Assembly: GCA_027031765.1 (NCBI GenBank)
Contig: JALVPN010000144.1
Coordinates: forward strand, 1-41,373
Length of the DNA: 41,373 nt
Source: Promethearchaeota archaeon
GTDB taxonomy: Archaea; Asgardarchaeota; Thorarchaeia; Thorarchaeales; Thorarchaeaceae
Direction of reading: 5' to 3'
Notes under the pieces: generated by a model
What the model was told of the DNA's origin: nothing
The model's input: only the letters and a program-made list of their open reading frames with translations
The model's database searches: none
Shown: positions 25,075-35,680 of the stretch, one piece after another
Numbering within the stretch: the first letter of the stretch is position 1
How the letters are laid out: the number at the start of each line of letters is the position of its first letter
Position numbers and translations under genes: made by a program

Positions 25075-26331
25075 TCACGTCCCCTCAGCATACGAGCGAG
25101 CATACTTGACCTGCTCGTCGTTCAACTCATCAATCCCAATTCCCATGGTGTGTAGTTTTGCAAGTGCGGTCTCATGGTCGAGCTCTGTCGGGAAGTCGTA
25201 CACTGCGGGCTTGAGAGTACGGCCGTGCTCCTTCAACCATAGCATGGCGTTCAACTGGCCTGCGAAGCTCAGGTCCATCACCTCACTGGGATGGCCCTCG
25301 GCCGCGACAAGGTTCACCAGACGACCCTCGGCCAAGAGGTACAGTCTACGTCCGTCCTCTAGGAGGTACTCGTCAAGCGCGTGTCGCACCCGCCGTTTCT
25401 TGACGGTCATTGAGAGCAGGTCAGGCTCGTTTATCTCTACATTGTAGTGCCCGGCGTTGCCGAGGATGGCCCCGTCCTTCATGACCTCCATGTGCTCCCT
25501 TGTAATCACGTCCTTCATCCCTGTGACAGTGATGAACAAGTCACCCTCTGCTGCAGCCTCGATCATGGGCATCACACGGAACCCGTCCATCCTTGCCTGG
25601 AGGGCCCTCACAGGGTTGACCTCTGTGACAATCACATCGGCCCCAAGTCCTCTTGCACGCATTGCAAGGCCGCGACCACAGTACCCATAGCCACCGACCA
25701 CGACGGTCTTGCCAGCAATAAGGATGGCTGAGGCCCGGAATACCCCGTCGAATACGCTCTGCCCCGTCCCGTACACGTTATCGAACATGTGCTTGGTCGC
25801 AGCATCATTCACAGCCATTATCGGGTACTTCAGAGCACCGTCATCCGCCATGGCGCGGACACGGATGACACCCGTGGTCGTCTCTTCAGAGCCCCCATAG
25901 AGCGCAGGGATTAGCTCTTCATGCTTGCTGTGGAGCGTGAAAATCAGGTCTGCGCCGTCGTCAAGTGTCAGCGTTGGCCCAATCTTCAGCGCCTGCTCAA
26001 TGCACCAGTAGTACTCCTCAGTGCTCAGTCCGTGCCACGCGAATATCGATATGTCATTTGCTGCGAGCGCGGCAGCAACACTGTCATTGGTCGACAGGGG
26101 GTTACAACCACACCATGCCACATCGGCGCCGAGGTCGCGTAGGGTCTCGACCAGCACGGCAGTTTCCTTGGTGACGTGGAGGCAACCAGACACACGCATC
26201 CCCTTGAGGGGCGCATCTGTACGGTATTTCTCGCGCAGGTGCATCAGGACAGGCATGTGCCGTTCTGCATACTCAATCAGTAGTCGTCCCTCTTCAGCAA
26301 GTCCGATATCTCTGACCTTGTAGTCCGTCAT
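25075..26331 (-). CDS. ahcY: Adenosylhomocysteinase (S-adenosylhomocysteine hydrolase)
   Basis: It hydrolyses S-adenosylhomocysteine to adenosine and homocysteine, keeping methyltransferases active. From ATG 26331 the product has 418 residues, normal for archaeal enzymes. The N-terminal substrate domain includes SGCLHVTKETAVLVETLRD and NPLSTND. The NAD motif GYGYCGRG is near 213-220, followed by VTEVNPVRALQA, and the C-terminus has HTMGIGID and a Lys/Tyr-rich end. The frame is open upstream to 26529, but those residues are not family sequence and overlap the divergent gene, so they are rejected. A TATA box centred near 26357 implies a leaderless transcript. Confidence 0.95.
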   Translation of the reverse strand: MTDYKVRDIGLAEEGRLLIEYAERHMPVLMHLREKYRTDAPLKGMRVSGCLHVTKETAVLVETLRDLGADVAWCGCNPLSTNDSVAAALAANDISIFAWHGLSTEEYYWCIEQALKIGPTLTLDDGADLIFTLHSKHEELIPALYGGSEETTTGVIRVRAMADDGALKYPIMAVNDAATKHMFDNVYGTGQSVFDGVFRASAILIAGKTVVVGGYGYCGRGLAMRARGLGADVIVTEVNPVRALQARMDGFRVMPMIEAAAEGDLFITVTGMKDVITREHMEVMKDGAILGNAGHYNVEINEPDLLSMTVKKRRVRHALDEYLLEDGRRLYLLAEGRLVNLVAAEGHPSEVMDLSFAGQLNAMLWLKEHGRTLKPAVYDFPTELDHETALAKLHTMGIGIDELNDEQVKYARSYAEGT

Positions 26332-26350
26332 GGTAGCCAACCCCGCAACA

Positions 26351-26362
26351 CGTAAGTATATG
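26351..26362. promoter_or_regulatory. Shared TATA region of ahcY and the Lrp-type regulator
   Basis: CGTAAGTATATG lies 26 bases from the ahcY start and about 30 from the regulator ATG 26389. Read on either strand it offers a TATA box (GTATATG or CATATAC), so both genes may start as leaderless or nearly leaderless transcripts. Confidence 0.5.
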
Positions 26363-26388
26363 AATGATACATAGCACGGTGTAATGAA

Positions 26389-27345
26389 ATGCCCAGATGG
26401 GGGCATCATATGTTGCACGACATTCCCACTACAGAGGCGCAGCTCCTGAGAGTGTTGCTCACGGACTCGCGGTGTGGGATACGACACATTGCAGATACAA
26501 TCGGCAAGAGCAGGAACTGGACAGCACATGCAATACGCCGGCTGGTGTCAGAAAGGGTTATCCGTTCCTACAGGATCATAGTTGACCCGTCACTAGTGTA
26601 TGTCGAACGGAACACAGTCCTGCGCATCAAGACCAACCCGCGAGAAGAGCAGTTGAGCCGGGCACTGTTGGAGATGCGCCAGCTTGAGTCGCTTGATGGG
26701 ATATCAGGCGAGCACTCGCTATTGGCCCTGTTCCGCTTCAGAAACGCCGGTGAGTTCTCAACGTTCTTAGACGACATAGACAGGACTGTGGCACAGACCC
26801 GGGCCCAGTCCTACGAGACCGTGCAGGTCCTCACCACCTACAAGAGCCACGGGTTTGTACTCCAGCCGCGAGATGCGGTGCCCCAACGGATCACAGACAT
26901 GGACTGGTCACTTCTACGGGTCATCACTGTCCAGAGGGCTGACCAAGAGCACCCGTTCCCGCTGACCCAAGAGCAGATTGGGTCTATGTTGGAGCCCCCA
27001 ATGAGCCAGCCGGGAGTGTCAAAACGGCTCAGACGGCTTGAGGACGCTGGGGTCATTGTGGGATACTCGGCGGACATAGACTTCAGCAGGGTCGGGCTGC
27101 CCATCAAGTTCTTCCTCCAGGTCAGGCCGCGCCCGGGGACTGTGTCAAGCACTGCGAGGTATGTGAGCACACTGCCAGAAGTGTGGGATCTGTATCGGAC
27201 AGGAGAGGACTTCAGTCTGTTTGCAACCGTACGCACGGCCAGCATATCAGAGTACAACGCATTTCTACGTAGACTCTACCAGCACCCAGATGTCATTGAC
27301 ACACGCTCTCAGGTTTCGCTTGAGGAGTGGGATGTCGCGGTGTGA
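26389..27345 (+). CDS. Double Lrp/AsnC-type transcriptional regulator
   Basis: Two copies of an Lrp-like unit are fused in 318 residues. The first winged helix (about 13-60; TEAQLLRVLLTDSRCGIRHIADTIG) is followed by a short RAM-like ligand domain. A second HTH appears at about 180-225 (SWRL-type DWSLLRVI, then GVSKRLRRLEDAGVIVGYSADID), followed by a second RAM-like half. Lrp proteins bind DNA and sense small molecules, often amino acids. ATG 26389 fits the shared TATA box. ATG 26410 with GGGGG upstream (26396-26400) is the alternative. It is divergent from ahcY, which suggests control of methionine/SAM-cycle genes (inference). Confidence 0.82.
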   Translation: MPRWGHHMLHDIPTTEAQLLRVLLTDSRCGIRHIADTIGKSRNWTAHAIRRLVSERVIRSYRIIVDPSLVYVERNTVLRIKTNPREEQLSRALLEMRQLESLDGISGEHSLLALFRFRNAGEFSTFLDDIDRTVAQTRAQSYETVQVLTTYKSHGFVLQPRDAVPQRITDMDWSLLRVITVQRADQEHPFPLTQEQIGSMLEPPMSQPGVSKRLRRLEDAGVIVGYSADIDFSRVGLPIKFFLQVRPRPGTVSSTARYVSTLPEVWDLYRTGEDFSLFATVRTASISEYNAFLRRLYQHPDVIDTRSQVSLEEWDVAV

Positions 27346-27473
27346 GGGCGCCACACTGTGACCATGCACTGATGGACAGGCCGCAGGGGACATGGCCACA
27401 ATCGTTGGATAGTGGCCAGTATTACATACAGGATGGGGCGTATGGCGGCACAGGTGGCGTCGGCCCGACAAAA

Positions 27474-27482
27474 GGTTAATAC
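27474..27482 (+). promoter_or_regulatory. Candidate TATA box of the GT-C-like membrane protein gene
   Basis: GGTTAATAC after CAAAA fits a BRE/TATA. Initiation near 27506 excludes starts upstream of it and supports the ATG at 27547. Confidence 0.4.
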
Positions 27483-27546
27483 AGGGCAAGGCAGAGCAGC
27501 ATATTCACACAATCCACCAACAGGTAAGAAGCCGGCGGTTCAGGAG

Positions 27547-28893
27547 ATGCTCAGCGCTATTTCACTCAAGATATACGAGCTCCGGAAGTACCTAGTGCTG
27601 AGTCTTCTTGTCTCCACAATCGCAATCCCACTGTCAACACTGTTCATCATCCAGCGAGACCGCAACCGGAATGAGATGTATGGGGAGGCATTCTGGATCT
27701 ACGGCTTTGGAGTGTACAACAAGACCGACAACGACCTCATCAGGGAGCTGCCCGACGAGTGGGACTTTGAGAACGCAACCTACAAGCTACCAGAGTACCT
27801 TGGCAACGTGACCTACGAGTATCCGGTCTTCGGTCTGATCTTCTTTGCAATCGCCACATATCTCTATCCCGGGGTCCAGGGATATCAGGGGCTGTGGCTC
27901 AACTTCATCTTGGTACTGGTGTTCAACCTGAACCTCGTCCTAATCTCAATCCTGCTCGGGAACAAAGTGAAGGAGCACATGTGGGCCAAGATGTTCTTTG
28001 TCGGGTACTTCATGTATGGGCTCTTCATGTCTGCTGCCGGTGGCAAGCTTGAGCCCATTGCGGACTGCCTGCTCTTCATGGCGCTGGTGCTGAGAAAGGA
28101 GGGGCAGATGGGAAAGGCAATGTTCACACTCGGCCTCTCAGTGCAGACAAAGATCTACTCCGTAGTAGTGTTCCCCCTGCTGTTCGTAGAGGCCCCTGCC
28201 TCTGCAGTCTGGTTCTTTGTATCGACTCTACTGACTATAGTCCCGTTCGCATTTCTGGGGGTCAACTTCGACTCGCTAGTAGCGCACTTCCTGAACACGA
28301 CCTCATACTCGTCATACATAGTCAATGGACTGTACCCGGGCCTGTTCCTTGCAACACCAGTGCTCGACACCAGCCCCACACAGTACTATATGTGGCCACC
28401 TGCACTAATCCCGCTCATCATCTACGCATCGTTCATGCTCTATACAATCCCGTTGTACCTGCCTGACAGGAAGACCTTCCTTGCCGCTGGCTGGCGGCAG
28501 CGGATTGACCTCCTCAAACCACTGTACATCTACATGACACCTGGAGTCCTCTTTGTGTTCAGGTGGGTAATGCCATGGTATCTGTTCTGGCTTGCACCAC
28601 TCGTGGTCTTGTTTGAGGACGACCGACAGGCAGCGGGATATATGAAGGAGGTCACCATAGTCGGCTTCGCGTACACCTTCGGGGTATTCTGCAATTATCC
28701 GTATTTCATCTCGGGGCCTCTGCCGGACTTCATCAACGAGTTCATCTTCGGGTATCAGACCCTGTTTGCGCTGGTCGCGATTCTACTCGTCACCACGCTG
28801 GGGTACCTTATATGGCGATGGGAATCTGAGAAACGGGAGAGGCGGGCGCGGCTGATACGCGAGGCAGAGGTCAGGGGAGAACTCGTAATCTGA
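27547..28893 (+). CDS. Polytopic membrane protein, probable GT-C-type glycosyltransferase (DUF2029/GT87-like)
   Basis: This protein of about 448 residues has ten or more membrane helices. A first lumenal/extracellular loop follows helix 1 and has YGEAFWIYGFGVYNKTDND, then YEYPVFGLIFFAIATYLYP, then RKEGQMGKAMFTLGLSVQTKIYSVVVFPLL, the PxF/LK-type loop order found in polyprenyl-phosphate-mannose-dependent GT-C enzymes. The C-terminus is basic (RRARLIREAEVRG). ATG 27547 is taken because a TATA-like box at 27474-27482 lies inside any longer frame (upstream open frame to 27412). AGGAG directly upstream may serve as the ribosome site. The likely role is lipid or protein glycosylation at the membrane. 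The donor is inferred only. Confidence 0.72.
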   Translation: MLSAISLKIYELRKYLVLSLLVSTIAIPLSTLFIIQRDRNRNEMYGEAFWIYGFGVYNKTDNDLIRELPDEWDFENATYKLPEYLGNVTYEYPVFGLIFFAIATYLYPGVQGYQGLWLNFILVLVFNLNLVLISILLGNKVKEHMWAKMFFVGYFMYGLFMSAAGGKLEPIADCLLFMALVLRKEGQMGKAMFTLGLSVQTKIYSVVVFPLLFVEAPASAVWFFVSTLLTIVPFAFLGVNFDSLVAHFLNTTSYSSYIVNGLYPGLFLATPVLDTSPTQYYMWPPALIPLIIYASFMLYTIPLYLPDRKTFLAAGWRQRIDLLKPLYIYMTPGVLFVFRWVMPWYLFWLAPLVVLFEDDRQAAGYMKEVTIVGFAYTFGVFCNYPYFISGPLPDFINEFIFGYQTLFALVAILLVTTLGYLIWRWESEKRERRARLIREAEVRGELVI

Positions 28894-29023
28894 ACTCGCA
28901 TGAGATGATATTGCAGGCCTGACCGGTGGACACGTCAGTGATGTGGGCGATGCGGGCGTGGACATGCCACAGTCACACTGGCCGCAATGTGAGAGGGCCC
29001 ATCAATAGGAGATACAGGCGATA

Positions 29024-29491
29024 TCAGACAGTACCATTTGCATGGTAGTACTCCACAATCCGTCTGCGGATTTCAGTAGATGAGCACAGGTCATTGGTCG
29101 GGAGTCGGGACAACCGGACAACCCGGCTGGGGAGGCCCCCCTCGTCAAACAACCGTTGCAAGGCCTCAATATCCGCGACCTGGTCGTATCCGAGGGCGAC
29201 AATGTCAGGCTTCAAGTCGCGCACAATCTGTGTCCGGTCTTCAGTGTCGTAGCCCAGTACTGCACGGTCAACCACATCAAGTGCTTCCACCAGCTGGCGT
29301 CTCTGTTCTTGAGGGAAGACCGGTGGTGCCCCACGTTCACGTTCTATTGTCTTGTCCAGTGCAATGACGACTACCAGCTCGCCATCGGGCCCAGCGAGTT
29401 CACGGGCCTGCCTGAGATAGGAAAGGTGTCCCGGATGTAGGATGTCAAACTTACCGGCTGCAAGCACACGCTTGGGACACAACCTGTGCAC
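29024..29491 (-). CDS. ribL: Archaeal FAD synthase-type cytidylyltransferase
   Basis: The 155-residue product has the nucleotidyltransferase marks GKFDILHPGHLSYLRQA (HxGH near residues 19-22), VVVIALDK, and SSTEIRRRI near the C-terminus. The sequence agrees with archaeal RibL, which adenylylates FMN to FAD. Glycerol-3-phosphate cytidylyltransferase is the alternative. GTG 29491 has AAGGGGG upstream. It begins 14 bases after the small HTH gene and closes the cdc48 - HTH - ribL run. Confidence 0.88.
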   Translation of the reverse strand: MHRLCPKRVLAAGKFDILHPGHLSYLRQARELAGPDGELVVVIALDKTIERERGAPPVFPQEQRRQLVEALDVVDRAVLGYDTEDRTQIVRDLKPDIVALGYDQVADIEALQRLFDEGGLPSRVVRLSRLPTNDLCSSTEIRRRIVEYYHANGTV

Positions 29492-29505
29492 CCCCTTGTC
29501 ACGGT

Positions 29506-29766
29506 TCAGTCCTCATCGACGGCCAGGAACTCCGTACCTTCATGCACCACTTCGATACGTCGGCGTGTCTTTGTTATCTGACTGACATGTATGATGCCGT
29601 TGATTTCGAGCTGCATCAGTGCTGCGTTGAGTTCGGAGTCACTGGGGTCAGCCCCGAGCTCTTTCTTCAGGGTCCTGCGGAGCTCGTCATCAAGTATAAC
29701 ACCATGCCGCTTCTTGAGGATTGCCACAATCAGGTTCCGCATTGGGATTGCAGACCATGTACTCAT
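29506..29766 (-). CDS. Small winged-helix-like protein
   Basis: This 86-residue soluble protein looks like a single winged-helix domain: NLIVAILKKRHGVILDDELRRTLKKEL as helices 1-2, then DSELNAALMQLEINGIIHVSQITKTRRRIEVV as the recognition helix and wing. No Cys or ligand site is seen. It sits between cdc48 and ribL on the same strand, 25 and 14 bases from them. It could be a DNA-binding regulator or a protein-protein adaptor of Cdc48 (inference). ATG 29766 is the first start. ATG at the MRNLIVAIL position (residue 9) is possible. Confidence 0.75.
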   Translation of the reverse strand: MSTWSAIPMRNLIVAILKKRHGVILDDELRRTLKKELGADPSDSELNAALMQLEINGIIHVSQITKTRRRIEVVHEGTEFLAVDED

Positions 29767-29791
29767 CTCATTTCACGTCCCCATCATATTG

Positions 29792-31993
<2,202 letters not shown>

Positions 31994-32020
31994 TCAACCT
32001 CCAGTCTGTGAGGCTGTCAG

Positions 32021-32085
32021 GGCCAGAACTAGGATGGCTGGGCATCGGTTGACCCTCATCGGGGCCGTCCTGTTCTGGCCATCCT
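32021..32085. repeat. Overlapping inverted repeats in the cdc48 leader region
   Basis: GGCCAGAAC (32021-32029) is perfectly inverted at 32072-32080 (GTTCTGGCC), and AGGATGG (32031-32037) at 32079-32085 (CCATCCT). The two pairs share CC at 32079-32080, so they cannot form together fully. In the cdc48 transcript they would lie 34-98 bases upstream of the CTG start. Confidence 0.45.
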
Positions 32086-32128
32086 GAAGTCTAATGAGTA
32101 TTTCTGTACCATACTCCTGAAGGGGAAC

Positions 32129-32141
32129 CATAAGCGTTATG
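32129..32141. promoter_or_regulatory. Short palindrome upstream of cdc48
   Basis: CATAA-GCG-TTATG is a perfect five-base arm palindrome about 140 bases upstream of the cdc48 start and about 80 bases from the stop of the aEF1B gene. It may be an operator. No protein is implied. Confidence 0.3.
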
Positions 32142-32223
32142 AGTCCAGCGCCTGGTGCTGCACGACCTTGACGGTGAGAGCGGGTCTTTGGGAGTGGACA
32201 TCCACAGACATGACAGTTGTAGG

Positions 32224-32493
32224 CTACATACGGGACAGCATCTCGACCTCGACCTGCGAGACGCCCTCAAGCGCACGTATTGCCTCTTCGATGTCCTCTG
32301 GGCCCCCCATAGACTCTTCTCTCGCAACATTCATCCGGATTGCCCTCAGACCAAAGGCTACAGGGACTATCTCAGTGGCCCGGACATCGGTCCCTTCCGG
32401 CACTGCACCTTTAATCTGTTCCAGCAAGGCATCCAGGTCAACATCTACGTCTTCGGGCATGACTTTCAGTGTGATGACGACTCGTGCCAACAC
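32224..32493 (-). CDS. Archaeal elongation factor 1-beta (aEF1B)
   Basis: This is the nucleotide exchange factor for EF-1A. From GTG 32493 the product is 89 residues, the usual archaeal length, with VVITLKVMPEDVDVDLDALLEQIKG, PVAFGLRAIRMNV and EAIRALEGVSQVEVEMLSRM, the single GEF domain of the family. AAGGGGG is just upstream. A longer frame to 32541 adds residues that belong to the overlapping Zn-ribbon gene and is rejected. It follows that gene by 17 bases on the same strand, the conserved archaeal pair. Confidence 0.93.
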   Translation of the reverse strand: MLARVVITLKVMPEDVDVDLDALLEQIKGAVPEGTDVRATEIVPVAFGLRAIRMNVAREESMGGPEDIEEAIRALEGVSQVEVEMLSRM

Positions 32494-32510
32494 AAGACCC
32501 CCTTTGCAGA

Positions 32511-32678
32511 TTACGGTCCGACAAACCCACAGTTCGGGCACTCGTACTTGTTAGAGAACCGTCTGCAGAGCTCGCACCGCCAGATGACAAACTCACCACA
32601 GTTTGGACAGCGGAACTTCACGCTGTGCTCCTGTGGTGAGATCGAGCTGTGACACGATGTGCACCGGATTGCTCTCAT
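32511..32678 (-). CDS. Small zinc-ribbon RNA-binding-type protein upstream of aEF1B
   Basis: This 55-residue protein starts [13 protein letters not shown] and has three more CxxC pairs: CPNCGEF, CELCRRF and CPNCGFVGP, eight Cys in all, two zinc sites. It matches the small archaeal Zn-ribbon family (DUF1610-like) known next to aEF1B and is near its normal length. ATG 32678 has a TATA box upstream (32746-32755). It forms an operon with aEF1B and probably binds RNA or ribosome-associated partners (inference). Confidence 0.88.
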   Translation of the reverse strand: MRAIRCTSCHSSISPQEHSVKFRCPNCGEFVIWRCELCRRFSNKYECPNCGFVGP

Positions 32679-32745
32679 GTTCGGCAAGATATCACCAAGG
32701 CCTTGACTTCTCTACATGGGTTCTCTGGCAGCCAGCAGGGAGGCG

Positions 32746-32755
32746 ATTATAAACC
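32746..32755 (-). promoter_or_regulatory. TATA box of the Zn-ribbon/aEF1B operon
   Basis: On the minus strand GTTTATAATC is a strong TATA box, with initiation near 32724 and a leader of about 46 bases to ATG 32678. Confidence 0.6.
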
Positions 32756-32860
32756 TGTCGAAGGAGCATCTCGGGGTGCAGCCCGGCATGGACGGTACGC
32801 AATGTGACAGGGCAGTAGTCGGTGGTAGTACTCCAGCAGATGGGAGGCATGACTGGAAGC

Positions 32861-32868
32861 CATATATG
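32861..32868 (+). promoter_or_regulatory. TATA box of fen
   Basis: CATATATG lies 45 bases before ATG 32906. Initiation near 32890 leaves a leader of about 16 bases, and AGGAG at 32892-32896 may serve the start. Confidence 0.5.
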
Positions 32869-32905
32869 GGCAGGAATGGGTGACAGGAGGTAGGAGTGCG
32901 CCCCC

Positions 32906-33931
32906 ATGGGAACAAGACTCGGCGACATAATGGTGGCGACCACGGTCACACTGAAAGACCTCGCTGGGAAGACCATAGCAGTAGACGCATTCAACACGCT
33001 GTACCAGTTCCTGTCAACAATCCGCCAGCCGGACGGGACACCGCTGATGGACCGGGAGGGACGGGTGACGAGCCATCTGTCCGGACTGTTCTACCGCAAT
33101 GTGAACCTCATCGAACATGACCTCCGACTAGTATACGTATTCGATGGCGAGGCCCCGGTACTCAAGGCGGAGGAGGTCGAGAAACGGCGGGAACGCCGAG
33201 AGGCGGCAAGATTGGAGTGGGAGCGTGCAAAGGAGGAGGGACGCATTGAAGACGCGTTCAAGGCTGCAAGGGCCAGCTCACGGCTGACGGCCGAGATGAT
33301 TGAGGAGAGCAAGGCCCTCCTACAGGCACTGGGCATACCTGTGGTGCAGGCCCCGTCCGAGGGAGAGGCCCTCGCAGCACAGATGGCCCGCGAAGGTATT
33401 GTGTGGGCGAGTGCAAGCCAGGACAACGACGCGCTCCTGTACAACTGCCCGCGGATGGTGCGGAACCTCTCCATCAGCGGCCGGCGTCGTGGGCGTGGTG
33501 CAAAACAGAAGACTGTCCAGCCAGAGATCATAGACCTTGACAATAACCTCCGCACACTCGGCATTACACGGGAGCAGCTCGTAGACATTGCAATCCTAGT
33601 GGGGACGGACTACAACCCGGGCGTGAAGGGCGTGGGGCCAAAGACGGCACTGAAACTCGTGACCAAATACGGCTGCCTTGAGCGCATCGAGGAGGAGAAG
33701 GGCCTCCGGCTTGACATCCCATATCAGAAGATACGTGATATTTTCCTGAAACCCCTTGAGACCGAGTTGGAGCCGATAGAGTGGAAAAGGCCAGACCCCG
33801 AGAGAGTGATGGAAATACTGTGTGACAGACACGACTTCAATATGGACAGGGTCGAACGGGCTCTTGAGAGGCTGACAGCACGTGCGAGGGAAACGGACGG
33901 CAGGCAGAGTTCGCTCACAGAGTTCTTCTAG
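32906..33931 (+). CDS. fen: Flap endonuclease 1 with PCNA-binding tail
   Basis: It is the structure-specific nuclease that removes 5' flaps in replication and repair. The 341-residue product carries the expected acidic sites in IAVDAFNTLYQF (residues 25-36), YVFDGEAP, SEGEALAAQMA, SQDNDALLY and GTDYNPGVKGVGPKTAL (with the helix-hairpin-helix). The C-terminus ends QSSLTEFF, a PIP box for PCNA. The length and N-terminus (MGTRLGDIM) are usual for archaeal FEN-1. ATG 32906 is supported. It is divergent from the aEF1B pair and is followed by an RPA-like protein in the same direction. Confidence 0.96.
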   Translation: MGTRLGDIMVATTVTLKDLAGKTIAVDAFNTLYQFLSTIRQPDGTPLMDREGRVTSHLSGLFYRNVNLIEHDLRLVYVFDGEAPVLKAEEVEKRRERREAARLEWERAKEEGRIEDAFKAARASSRLTAEMIEESKALLQALGIPVVQAPSEGEALAAQMAREGIVWASASQDNDALLYNCPRMVRNLSISGRRRGRGAKQKTVQPEIIDLDNNLRTLGITREQLVDIAILVGTDYNPGVKGVGPKTALKLVTKYGCLERIEEEKGLRLDIPYQKIRDIFLKPLETELEPIEWKRPDPERVMEILCDRHDFNMDRVERALERLTARARETDGRQSSLTEFF

Positions 33932-33981
33932 TGCAGACTGGCTGACTCTCCGGGGTGGGTATGCCGGGTGGAGCATGTGCG

Positions 33982-33989
33982 TTTATAAG
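33982..33989 (+). promoter_or_regulatory. Candidate TATA box of the RPA-like gene
   Basis: TTTATAAG is a strong-looking TATA box between fen and the OB-fold gene. It predicts initiation near 34012 and a leader of about 105 bases, longer than usual here. Confidence 0.5.
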
Positions 33990-34117
33990 AAACAAGGTGT
34001 GGAGGAATACGGCGTTCGCAAGACGGCCCACGCTGTAGCCGACCGCACTATGGCGTGTGCCCAGAGTTCCCTGTAGTCCATTGGTGGTGCCACTTGACCC
34101 GAGAGAGATTGACTGCC

Positions 34118-34807
34118 ATGAGAGCGTCCGTGAAAGACATCATCACGGGGCGCTATGATGACAACAATGGGCCGTGCGTAATCTCACAGATGGGAATAGA
34201 GCTCAGACGAGTCGCACTCGTGGGGCACATCGTCGACAAGCTGTATAAGGACAACTATGCAAGCCTCACGCTTGACGATGGGACTGAAACAATCAGACTG
34301 AAGGTCTGGGGGCCTGATGCGCATGCGCTCGAGGCCTTTGACGTCTCAGACCTCGTGCTTGTAGTTGGCAAGGTGCGCATGTACCAGGAGGAGTTGTTTG
34401 TAGCACCGGAACTCCTCCGCAGGCTCGACGACCCCAACTTTATGACACTGCACCTGCTGGAACGCTATCACACCATTCTCACGAGGGGGAGGCGTGTGGG
34501 TGCGGTCGTGACCGATGTGCGGCCCTTGGAAACAGCTGGCCAAACGGACAGCACAGCAACGGAGGACACAGGCCGTCCAGCAGTGTCGTCGGCCCCGGCC
34601 GCACCTGAGATGACAGGCGTCCTGTCAGAAGACATACTACAGTACATCAAAGCCAATGAGGGGACTGATGGCGTGGCCATCATGGACATTGTCACACACT
34701 TTGAGGCATTGGGTTACGAGAGGTCGGAAATCCAACTTGAGGTGATGTCCCTGTTGAGCGAGGGCATCATAATGGAGAAGGCAATCGGTCGGTACGCCAG
34801 TCTGTAG
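34118..34807 (+). CDS. RPA32-like single-stranded DNA-binding protein
   Basis: From ATG 34118 the 229-residue product has one OB fold (about 22-110: VALVGHIVDKLYKDNYASLTLDDGTETIRLKVWG, then DLVLVVGKVRMYQEELFVAPELLR), a low-complexity Ser/Thr/Ala/Pro linker (about 143-172), and a C-terminal winged helix (about 173-229, SEDILQYIKANEGTDGVAIMDIVTHFEALG). This order is that of eukaryotic RPA2 and archaeal RPA-associated proteins. It binds single-stranded DNA and partner proteins. Frame is open upstream, to 34055, but those residues are not conserved. TTG 34109 is another possible start. It lies after fen in the same direction. Confidence 0.87.
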   Translation: MRASVKDIITGRYDDNNGPCVISQMGIELRRVALVGHIVDKLYKDNYASLTLDDGTETIRLKVWGPDAHALEAFDVSDLVLVVGKVRMYQEELFVAPELLRRLDDPNFMTLHLLERYHTILTRGRRVGAVVTDVRPLETAGQTDSTATEDTGRPAVSSAPAAPEMTGVLSEDILQYIKANEGTDGVAIMDIVTHFEALGYERSEIQLEVMSLLSEGIIMEKAIGRYASL

Positions 34808-34888
34808 CTGGAGCCACCGACGCCACCGCAGGTCAGACACTCACACAAATCAGAAGGTTCAATAGACAACCCAAGGAGAGAGTCAGAC

Positions 34889-35302
34889 ATGGACGAATAC
34901 AATCGCCTCCTTGAAAGAGCACGGTCGATGATTCCGGAGGACGCGTTCAAGAGGTCTGGAGAACGGTTCCAAGTGCCTGAAGTGCAGGTGATGATACAGG
35001 GCAACCGCACTTTCTGGCAGAACTTTCAGGAGATAATCATGGTACTCAACCGCAAGGGGAAAGAAGTGCTGAAGTACATGGCAGGCCAGCTCGCCACGGC
35101 AGGCACAGTCGAGGGCAGCACGGCAGTGTTCAATGGAGCATTCCCACGTTCTCTCATCCAAGAGGTGCTAGAGCGGTACATAGAGGCATATGTGAGGTGT
35201 CCGGTATGCACCCGGCCTGACACGACGATAGTCAAGGACAAGAATGCATACTATCTACAGTGCTCGGCGTGTGGTGCAAAGACCTCAATCAGGCCAATCT
35301 AG
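34889..35302 (+). CDS. Translation initiation factor aIF2, beta subunit
   Basis: This is part of the eukaryotic-type aIF2 complex that delivers initiator tRNA. The 137-residue protein has the N-terminal helical region, the alpha-beta core (FQNF-type FWQNFQEI, VLKYMAGQLATAGTVEGSTAVFNGAF), and a C-terminal C4 zinc ribbon, CPVCTRPDTT...CSACG. The length matches archaeal aIF2-beta. ATG 34889 has AAGGAGAGAG upstream. It is followed by DUF424, its usual neighbour. Confidence 0.95.
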   Translation: MDEYNRLLERARSMIPEDAFKRSGERFQVPEVQVMIQGNRTFWQNFQEIIMVLNRKGKEVLKYMAGQLATAGTVEGSTAVFNGAFPRSLIQEVLERYIEAYVRCPVCTRPDTTIVKDKNAYYLQCSACGAKTSIRPI

Positions 35303-35359
35303 AGTGGCACCGCGAATTTGATATTTCAGGAGTACAGAAGATAACCTGGAGACAGTGCA

Positions 35360-35671
35360 GTGACCGATGACCCCCAAAGGTTCTACCTGAAGGTGCACCC
35401 CAGGTTTGGGCACTACCTGGTAGCAATATGTGACAAGGCACTGCTGGGACGGACACTCGTTGATGGGGACATTGAGTTCAATGTGTCAGAGAAGTTCTAT
35501 GGGGGGGAGCTTGTTGATGTCGAGACCTGTCTCCAGCACCTCCGAAAAGCGACCATTGTAAATATGATTGGTGAGGAGAGTGTGTCAATTGCAATCGAGG
35601 CCGGGCTCGTCCACCGCAATGCAGTGCTGTACATCGATGGCCATCCACACGCCCAGTGGATGAAACTATAG
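35360..35671 (+). CDS. DUF424 family protein
   Basis: The 103-residue protein starts with FYLKVHPRFGHYLVAICDKALLGRT and contains the GGELVDVETCLQHLRKATIVNMIGEESVSIAI core of the archaeal DUF424 family. The function is unknown. The gene is commonly next to aIF2-beta, as here (57 bases), so a translation-linked role is plausible. GTG 35360 has GGAG eight bases upstream. Confidence 0.88.
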   Translation: MTDDPQRFYLKVHPRFGHYLVAICDKALLGRTLVDGDIEFNVSEKFYGGELVDVETCLQHLRKATIVNMIGEESVSIAIEAGLVHRNAVLYIDGHPHAQWMKL

Positions 35672-35680
35672 TGCAGCCCG

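Noticed and set aside
26332-26529. N-terminal extension of ahcY
   Set aside because: Not family sequence, overlaps the divergent gene and lies upstream of the TATA box.
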